A stretch of 64,000 nucleotides of DNA from contig JAQWSU010000030.1 in the NCBI GenBank assembly GCA_029243025.1, positions 124,001 through 188,000 of the forward strand, written 5' to 3'. This stretch comes from Pirellulaceae bacterium (lineage in GTDB: Bacteria; Planctomycetota; Planctomycetia; Pirellulales; Pirellulaceae). The position numbers and the translations under genes are program-made. Positions within the stretch are counted from its first letter, which is position 1, and each line of letters begins with the position of its first letter. The notes beneath the pieces are model-generated. The model saw nothing but the letters and a program-made list of their open reading frames with translations. It did not search any database and was not told the DNA's origin. Positions 58,521-64,000 of this stretch are shown here, piece after piece.

Positions 58521-59687
58521 ATGGCTAAGCAAAGCTGGAAAATCATCGATGTGGATCAAAATGTCTATCTCGATTCCTTGCAGGTAAATCCAACTCAGGT
58601 CTCTGACGCCCCCGATTCGTTCAAGATTCGGAAATGGACGCACCGAGGTGGTTTGAGTGAAGGCGTCGATGAAATTCGAATTCACAACGGCCAGTTTGAG
58701 TTTTCAGTGCTGCCAACGCGCGGGATGGGGCTTTGGAAAGCATGGTGGAACGCCGATTTTGAATTGGGCTGGCAGTCACCTACGCGAGGGCCCGTGCATC
58801 CAAACTTTGTTCCGTTGATGGAACCGTCTGGATTGGGCTGGCTCGATGGCTTTGATGAATTGTTGTGTCGTTGCGGAGCCGAGAGCAATGGAGCGCCCGA
58901 CTTTGATGAGCAAGGGCGCCTTACTTATCCCTTGCATGGACGATTGGCAAATCTGCCGGCTCAAGAAGTTAATGTTTCAGTCGATGGCGATCAGATCATT
59001 GTTCGCGGAGTCGTTAATGAGAAACGATTTCACTTTGCAAAGTTGCAACTCACGACAACGATTAAGACGCGGTTCGGACAACCGGGTTTAGAAATTCATG
59101 ATGAGGTGCGAAACCTGTCAGCAACTGAAACTACGATGCAGATGCTTTATCACACGAATTTTGGCTCCCCCCTCTTGGGCGCAGGCGCCGAATTGATCTT
59201 GCCTGCTGAAGTTGTCGTGCCGCGTAACGAGTGGGCTGCTGAAGGGGTTGGGCATTGGTCGACTTATTCCGAGCCGAAGGCAGGCATGCCGGAGCGGGTT
59301 TACTTTTTCAAAATGCATGCGGATAGCAAGGGCGACACACAGGCGCTGTTGCGAAATGCCAATTCTTCTCGAGGCGTTTCGTTGCATTGGAATACAAAGC
59401 AATTGCCATGCTTCACGCAATGGAAAAATGAAACCGCGCTACAGGACGGATATGTCACAGGGCTCGAGCCGGGTACCAACTTTCCCAATCCTCGTAGCTT
59501 TGAAGAAGCTGAGGAGCGCGTTGTTAAATTACCGGGTGGCGGGTCTCATCAAATGGAACTTGGGATGACAGTCCATCCGGATGCGACATCGGTTCGTCAA
59601 GCCGAGGCCGCAGTCGCCAAGATTCAAGCAGGACGTCAGCCCAAGTTATACGAGGCACCGCAGCAGGGCTGGTGTGATATGTCCTAG
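58521..59687 (+). CDS. DUF4432 aldose-epimerase-like protein
   Basis: GGAG 8 nt before the ATG at 58521 gives 388 residues. The sequence is like the galactose mutarotase superfamily: EFSVLPTRGMGLWKAWWN near residue 60, HGRLANLPAQEVNV near 145, LYHTNFGSPLLGAGAEL near 210 and LEPGTNFPNPRSFEEA near 320. It is probably a DUF4432 family member. It would bind or epimerise a sugar supplied by the divergent gene group. The intergenic 215 bp should hold both promoters, but no clear boxes were seen. Confidence 0.83.
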   Translation: MAKQSWKIIDVDQNVYLDSLQVNPTQVSDAPDSFKIRKWTHRGGLSEGVDEIRIHNGQFEFSVLPTRGMGLWKAWWNADFELGWQSPTRGPVHPNFVPLMEPSGLGWLDGFDELLCRCGAESNGAPDFDEQGRLTYPLHGRLANLPAQEVNVSVDGDQIIVRGVVNEKRFHFAKLQLTTTIKTRFGQPGLEIHDEVRNLSATETTMQMLYHTNFGSPLLGAGAELILPAEVVVPRNEWAAEGVGHWSTYSEPKAGMPERVYFFKMHADSKGDTQALLRNANSSRGVSLHWNTKQLPCFTQWKNETALQDGYVTGLEPGTNFPNPRSFEEAEERVVKLPGGGSHQMELGMTVHPDATSVRQAEAAVAKIQAGRQPKLYEAPQQGWCDMS

Positions 59688-59792
59688 CCGACTTGCCGCG
59701 CCGAAAGATTGCCAACTTTAGCAGAACTCGTTCGCGAAACCCGAGCCGATTTTTGCATCCTGTTGTTCGTTGCTGTCGCTGTTCCCGTTGGG

Positions 59793-60455
59793 TCAACGTC
59801 GTGGTCGATATCGAGTAACTCGGTCGCAAATAATATCGTAAATCGACCAGGTGTTGCCGTCAGGGCCCTGGAAAGGTTTGATCGTGAGTCGCCCTTCGAT
59901 ACTGATGGGTTCAGAGCGAAAGCGGGCGTCTTGACCCTCTGTCATTAGCACATTTAGCAAATGATCGGCTTGTCCGCCTGGTCCGAACTTGCATTCTGTG
60001 TTCTTTAACAGGACGAATTGCTTGATCCCTTTGGTTCGGGTGTCTGGTAGCATGTACCCACTAATGCGAATTCGTTTGCCGTCCAATTCTTTGACTCGGT
60101 CGGTCAACATGAAGGGGCGAAAAACCATGTCTTCCTGCATCGGTAGTTTGATGTCATCGAAGGAAATATCCACTACGTCGTTGTTCGATTTGGTTTGCGG
60201 ATCGCTAGTGGTCGAGATCGGATTCGGTACGCTCTTGGCGTTTTGATCGCTGTTGGACCGTTCCGTTGATGCGTTACCTGAGGTCGCGTTCGGTGCCGCA
60301 ACGGCTGCGCTGGTTTTAACGCCCTCGCCGCTTGAATTCGCAGCAGAACTCGTGGTGGAATTCTTGTCGCTTGGGGCCGACACCTTGATGCAGCCAACCG
60401 GGGTCAGGCAGAGGAGAAGAGCGATTGATCGCGTCATGTTGGCAGTTCGATTCAT
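59793..60455 (-). CDS. DUF3299 lipoprotein
   Basis: The 220-residue protein starts with AAGGA upstream and has a lipobox in LLLCLTPVGC (C22). A Ser/Asn/Thr-rich linker runs to about residue 85. The C-terminal domain matches DUF3299 with DGKRIRISGYMLPDTRTKG, FVLLKNTECKFGPGG and an IEGRLTIKPFQ strand. It is the last gene of a four-gene minus-strand set. The adjacent upstream gene encodes a second DUF3299 protein with a membrane anchor. Confidence 0.83.
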   Translation of the reverse strand: MNRTANMTRSIALLLCLTPVGCIKVSAPSDKNSTTSSAANSSGEGVKTSAAVAAPNATSGNASTERSNSDQNAKSVPNPISTTSDPQTKSNNDVVDISFDDIKLPMQEDMVFRPFMLTDRVKELDGKRIRISGYMLPDTRTKGIKQFVLLKNTECKFGPGGQADHLLNVLMTEGQDARFRSEPISIEGRLTIKPFQGPDGNTWSIYDIICDRVTRYRPRR

Positions 60456-60505
60456 GCTTGGATCCTTGCCGCCGACAGTCGTAGCGACCGATTCGCTGCG
60501 AACTG

Positions 60506-61174
60506 TTAGCGGACGTAGTCCGCCTCAAGTTGATAGTAGACGCCGTCCAATCCTGAAACGGCCTTTTTGTAAGGAGACACTTTTAGAACTCCCGCCAATT
60601 TCACTTGAGAATAAGAGTAATCGACACGCAATGGGTCTTTCAATGTCACTTCGATCATGTCGGTCAGTTTTGGTTGACCCCCGAAGCAGCATGTCTTCAT
60701 ATCGGGGACAAGTACGAACTGTTTAATTCCTTTTCGACGCGTGACCCCAGGGTGAATATATCCCTTTACAAATACCAATTCTCCATTCAAATCCATTGCT
60801 GAACGTGGGATCGGTAGATTTGAGCCCGTCTCCGGTTGCAATTCCGAGAAATGGACGCGCGAGTAACCTTCCGGGACTTCCGTGGCATAGACGTAGCCGC
60901 TGTAGGCGGTTCCCGATACAAAGACGACAAGACAGAGTGCAAGTCCGATGCTCGCCATGCGAGCACCTGTGAGTTCGTCGCTTCTTCGACGTAATTGACG
61001 CAAGGCCCACAATCCCAGGCCGATACCGATCAGTGGCAGGAAAAGCAGGTTCGAAAAGAGGATTGCTGGAATCGAAATAATGCCCAGCACGAGCGTCGTC
61101 ACGGCTGACATGCAAACTGCCCGATACTGGGCATATTCCGCGGAATTTGTGCGGTCGGAAGGGGTACCACTCAT
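60506..61174 (-). CDS. Membrane protein with DUF3299-like domain
   Basis: The ATG at 61174 gives 222 residues; an upstream start at 61336 would overlap the preceding gene by over 100 bp. Two or three hydrophobic segments near the N-terminus (about 20-60 and 75-95) resemble DUF4190-type helices. The rest is extracytoplasmic and DUF3299-like: LNGELVFVKGYIHPGVTRRK, FVLVPDMKTCCFGGQPKL and VKLAGVLKVSPY. The double cysteine takes the place of the single cysteine in the lipoprotein neighbour. Confidence 0.78.
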   Translation of the reverse strand: MSGTPSDRTNSAEYAQYRAVCMSAVTTLVLGIISIPAILFSNLLFLPLIGIGLGLWALRQLRRRSDELTGARMASIGLALCLVVFVSGTAYSGYVYATEVPEGYSRVHFSELQPETGSNLPIPRSAMDLNGELVFVKGYIHPGVTRRKGIKQFVLVPDMKTCCFGGQPKLTDMIEVTLKDPLRVDYSYSQVKLAGVLKVSPYKKAVSGLDGVYYQLEADYVR

Positions 61175-61224
61175 GAGTGTTGTTGGGGTCTCGAAGTTGC
61201 GGGAACTCAAAGTTGTGAGGTCTC

Positions 61225-62790
61225 TTAAGATTGAAAACGTATCAGTGGCAAACCAAGGACGAATCGATAAATTGCCAACAGGCTCAGGCCAGACAAGATA
61301 GGTACGCCCCAGAGCTGGAGTCGGTTCGGCTTCCAAATCGGAAATGGCTCCGAAACTGCCTGTTCAAAATCCGCTGACCCAGCGGGTGATTGGTTCGGCG
61401 ATGAGGCGATTTTCAGTCCGGAAGCAGGGGGAGGAGTGACCCGATTGGCGACTGCGAGCTGCTCACTTGACAGCCGTTCGGTGACGGTTGAGGCTACGAC
61501 CGGATTCGACGACTCGGTTGGCGAGACCACCTCGTCTTGGATGATTGTTTCGGATGGCGATGTTGAGCTGACTGTTTCGACCACTTCTGACTCGACCGTG
61601 GGAGGCGCGGCAGTTGTTTCCTTGGAGTCGGCTTTTGGTTTTGCTTCGGAGCCTTCACCGGATGCGTCGAAGGGGAAAAAAGTTTGTGCTCGCTTCACGG
61701 CATCTGGATCGATCTTCGATAACTCTTCGATTTGTTTCTTGGCTTCTGGAAGCGGGCAAGCACGTAGGAAATTGATCACGGGCACGCGCACCCAACTCGA
61801 CTTTTCGTCGGCATCTTTGAACAGTTGCACGAGTCGTGGCATGGCCTCCCAGTCATTCCAGCGTGCTAGATCTGGGATGACCAAATCCGCGAGTTCGGGT
61901 CGGTCAAGCATGAATCGGAGTGATTTGACCAGTCTCGGTTTCTCGATCACGTCGGTCTCCGTGCCGTGAAAACGAATTGCCATGATCGCCGCATAGGTAT
62001 CTGCGTATTCAGCTTTGGGGTTTTTTAGGAATTGTTCGTCAATCAAGTCCAATCCGGAGGGTCCCTTGAGAATGAGATAGCAGGCGATGAGAGCATCGAG
62101 ACCTGCTTTATCTTTCCGTTCGTTTGACTGCATCATTGCTTTCAACAACGGTGCGTACTCTTCGGTGCCGCAGACTCCCAGCATGGTGAAATACAAGCGA
62201 CGACGACTGGCGGGAACATCGGTATCCTTAATCCATTCGATGAGACGATCGACGTGCATTTTATCCTTCATGGCGATCAAATCGCTGTAGGGAGCATTTG
62301 CGAATTCGTCATACGCGTCTCGCGAGAGCATTTCATCTTCGTCTTCGAGATGTTCTTGAAAGAACAGCAAGCGACTGCCGTCTTTCGCTAATGTGGGGAG
62401 TGCTTGAATGTACTTTTCGGCTCGAGCGGACAATCTTAACGGTGTTGACCACATCAGTTGGGGAGGGTCAGTCCCCATCATCAAGTAGCTTTTGGTTTTG
62501 TCAGGTTCTCCGAAGTAGAGAACTTTAATTTTCTGGTCCTTCTTGACCCACTTGTCACCCTTGAGAATGGTTACGACACGGAAGGTGGCTTTGGGTAACG
62601 GCGCGTCGGGGTCGGTTGCCGCATCGGGAACGGGCGGCGCTTCAACTAATTGACCGATGACCACCACATCCATCGATTCGATTTCTTCGGTGAAGGTTTG
62701 GGAGACCGCGGAGCAGAAGGGGCAGGCCCGCAACGGAGCCGGTATTGTCAGGGCGATGGCTGCCAGCAGTAAAAAACTGAAATAACGCAT
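61225..62790 (-). CDS. Exported protein with CPFC motif and HEAT-like region
   Basis: GGAG upstream selects the ATG at 62790 (521 residues). A signal peptide (MRYFSFLLLAAIALTIPAPLRA) is followed at once by CPFCSAVSQTF, a thioredoxin-like or metal-binding CxxC at the start of the mature protein. A beta-rich domain follows (VVVIGQLVEAPP, FRVVTILKGDKW), then a helical, HEAT-like region (about 190-380), a Ser/Thr/Glu-rich linker and a C-terminal hydrophobic helix (about 490-515). It lies 42 bp downstream of the FtsX permease gene. Function unknown. Confidence 0.78.
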   Translation of the reverse strand: MRYFSFLLLAAIALTIPAPLRACPFCSAVSQTFTEEIESMDVVVIGQLVEAPPVPDAATDPDAPLPKATFRVVTILKGDKWVKKDQKIKVLYFGEPDKTKSYLMMGTDPPQLMWSTPLRLSARAEKYIQALPTLAKDGSRLLFFQEHLEDEDEMLSRDAYDEFANAPYSDLIAMKDKMHVDRLIEWIKDTDVPASRRRLYFTMLGVCGTEEYAPLLKAMMQSNERKDKAGLDALIACYLILKGPSGLDLIDEQFLKNPKAEYADTYAAIMAIRFHGTETDVIEKPRLVKSLRFMLDRPELADLVIPDLARWNDWEAMPRLVQLFKDADEKSSWVRVPVINFLRACPLPEAKKQIEELSKIDPDAVKRAQTFFPFDASGEGSEAKPKADSKETTAAPPTVESEVVETVSSTSPSETIIQDEVVSPTESSNPVVASTVTERLSSEQLAVANRVTPPPASGLKIASSPNQSPAGSADFEQAVSEPFPIWKPNRLQLWGVPILSGLSLLAIYRFVLGLPLIRFQS

Positions 62791-62832
62791 GGTTTGACTC
62801 CGAGGAAATCGGCCATTGTTGGGCAAGGCTGG

Positions 62833-64000
62833 TTATGGGTTTGCCGTCAGCGCATCCGCGACGTCCGTACGGTACGCGGCCATCGCCGGCAAAAAGCCCA
62901 CGATTACCGCCAATATCATCAGACTGGGAATCAAAATCCACTCCGTGGAAACGTTAATCTCCCCAAGCTTAGCTCCCCCTAAATATATCGGTTCATCGGT
63001 GAGCAAGGCCAGTAAATTTACGGGAGGTGCCAGATCGAATGGGCCGATGATCACCCCCGTTTCCGCCTCAATTCTAGGAGCCGCCGCTGCGATTAAGGCG
63101 TGGCCGCCTACCCAGCCCATGAGGCCGCCGCCGAGCGACAGGATGATCGATTCAAGCAGCACAACTGCCATCACGGTTCGACGACCTGCTCCTAAGGCTC
63201 GCATGATTGCAATTTCACGCCGCCGATCGCTCATGGAATTGTAGATGCTGACCAAAATGCTGATGCCCGAAACGACGCAAATCATGGCGGTCAGAATCAA
63301 CAACACCTGCTGGAAAGGCTTCACGATGCGGTTGAACAGTGTTGTGATCTCACCGACAGGAAAAACGGCTTGAGCGACTGTACCTTCATTCACCATGTTG
63401 CTCAGCCCGCGAGTAATGATTGGGCTTGTTTTGACGAGGAGTGCGGTGACTTCACGTTGTTCGATCGGAAGTGGCGTGGTTTTCCGTTTCGCGGCGGGTA
63501 ACGAGGGATCAACATTCTTTGTCAACTCGTCACTTTCGATCATTTCGGTTGTTTCAAAATTTTCATCGCTCTCAATATCCGCTGCGTCACTTTTTTCGAG
63601 ATCGACCGCGACCACTGCTTCGGACTCTTGCTGGTCCGTGTCTTCTTCTTCAACCGGCAGCGCGTGACCGTCGAGCAGGTAGAAGCCTTCCATATTGACG
63701 AAGACGGCTCGGTCGTTGGGGGTGCCGGAGGACTTTAAAATTCCCACGATGTGAAACAAGTCCGGATGTTCTTCGCCTTCTGTTGAACCATGTGTGGCAG
63801 CGATTGTGTCACCGACTTGCAGGCCGGTGTCTCGTGCTACTTGGGCGCCCACAACGGCTTCGAAGAATCCGTGTTCGTCATTCCAGTATTCGAAGTTTCG
63901 ACCTCCGGCAAACTCATATTGTTGGCCCGTGTCCTCATCGTACACATAGTCATTAAACATCTGAGGCGTCGTGCCGACCAAACGATATTGCTTGTAGTAA
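62833..64000 (-). CDS. FtsX/MacB-type ABC permease, 5' end outside window
   Basis: The frame is open to the window edge, so the N-terminus is missing (388 residues seen). The MacB-like extracytoplasmic domain (VGTTPQMFNDYVYD, EYWNDEHGFFEAVVGAQVA) contains an acidic insertion of about 45 residues rich in Asp, Glu and Ser. The FtsX core with SIYNSMSDRRREIAIMRALG, GGLMGWVGGHALI and a last helix is complete. This class uses ATP to move extracytoplasmic substrates such as lipoproteins, or to drive periplasmic machines. The ATPase is probably just beyond the right edge. Confidence 0.88.
   Translation of the reverse strand, partial: YYKQYRLVGTTPQMFNDYVYDEDTGQQYEFAGGRNFEYWNDEHGFFEAVVGAQVARDTGLQVGDTIAATHGSTEGEEHPDLFHIVGILKSSGTPNDRAVFVNMEGFYLLDGHALPVEEEDTDQQESEAVVAVDLEKSDAADIESDENFETTEMIESDELTKNVDPSLPAAKRKTTPLPIEQREVTALLVKTSPIITRGLSNMVNEGTVAQAVFPVGEITTLFNRIVKPFQQVLLILTAMICVVSGISILVSIYNSMSDRRREIAIMRALGAGRRTVMAVVLLESIILSLGGGLMGWVGGHALIAAAAPRIEAETGVIIGPFDLAPPVNLLALLTDEPIYLGGAKLGEINVSTEWILIPSLMILAVIVGFLPAMAAYRTDVADALTANP

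Overview
The window looks like a chromosomal segment of a planctomycete, probably Pirellulales/Rhodopirellula-like. The evidence is a DUF1501 protein paired with a PSCyt2/DUF1549-DUF1553 protein, a DUF1559 pseudopilin-like protein with an N-methylation motif and the H-x9-DG signature, two DUF3299 proteins, many exported proteins of unknown function, loosely packed genes and moderate GC. I saw no rRNA, tRNA, CRISPR array, insertion sequence or phage gene. It reads as core chromosome rather than a recently acquired island.

Layout. 0.2-9.8 kb (+): glutamine amidotransferase (TrpG/PabA), MoeA, Lnt, a coiled-coil membrane protein overlapping a Lys-rich one-TM protein, GyrA and UDP-glucose dehydrogenase. 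9.9-18.3 kb (-): an ABC importer of the nitrate/taurine class (ATPase, permease, lipoprotein binding protein), then a coiled-coil membrane protein, two binding-protein/OmpA fusions and a von Willebrand A protein. 18.6-25.2 kb: YdjC-type deacetylase, cupin, PQQ-type propeller, a large exported TPR-CHAT protein and a small lipoprotein. 25.4-34.9 kb: YjhG-type sugar-acid dehydratase, zinc-ribbon protein, GroES-GroEL, a HEAT-repeat protein, an atypical receiver domain and transketolase. 35-45.8 kb: DUF1501/DUF1549 pair, a membrane protein, an ABC-2 exporter with a partner protein, and the DUF1559 protein. 45.8-54.7 kb: L-fuconate dehydratase with a candidate structured RNA upstream, a lipoprotein, class II aldolase, then kdsD-kdsC and a 981-residue OstA/LptA-like protein. 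54.7-59.7 kb: a sugar-catabolism cluster (oxidoreductase, TIM-barrel isomerase, cupin, DUF4432). 59.8-64 kb (-): a FtsX/MacB-type permease cut by the window end, a CPFC-motif secreted protein and two DUF3299 proteins.

How they fit together. kdsD-kdsC plus the giant OstA-like protein, with Lnt, support a Gram-negative outer membrane with Kdo-containing lipopolysaccharide and acylated lipoproteins. Transketolase and aldolase feed central carbon metabolism. The two acid-sugar dehydratases and the 54.7-59.7 kb cluster suit a polysaccharide degrader.

The strongest candidates for undescribed biology are four. The 9.9-18.3 kb cluster combines an importer with two OmpA-fused binding proteins and a vWA protein. 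A promoter-to-terminator RNA unit lies on the minus strand at about 47.22-47.52 kb. The OstA-like protein follows kdsDC directly. The FtsX/DUF3299 operon sits at the right end. All functional statements rest on reading motifs by eye; no search was run.
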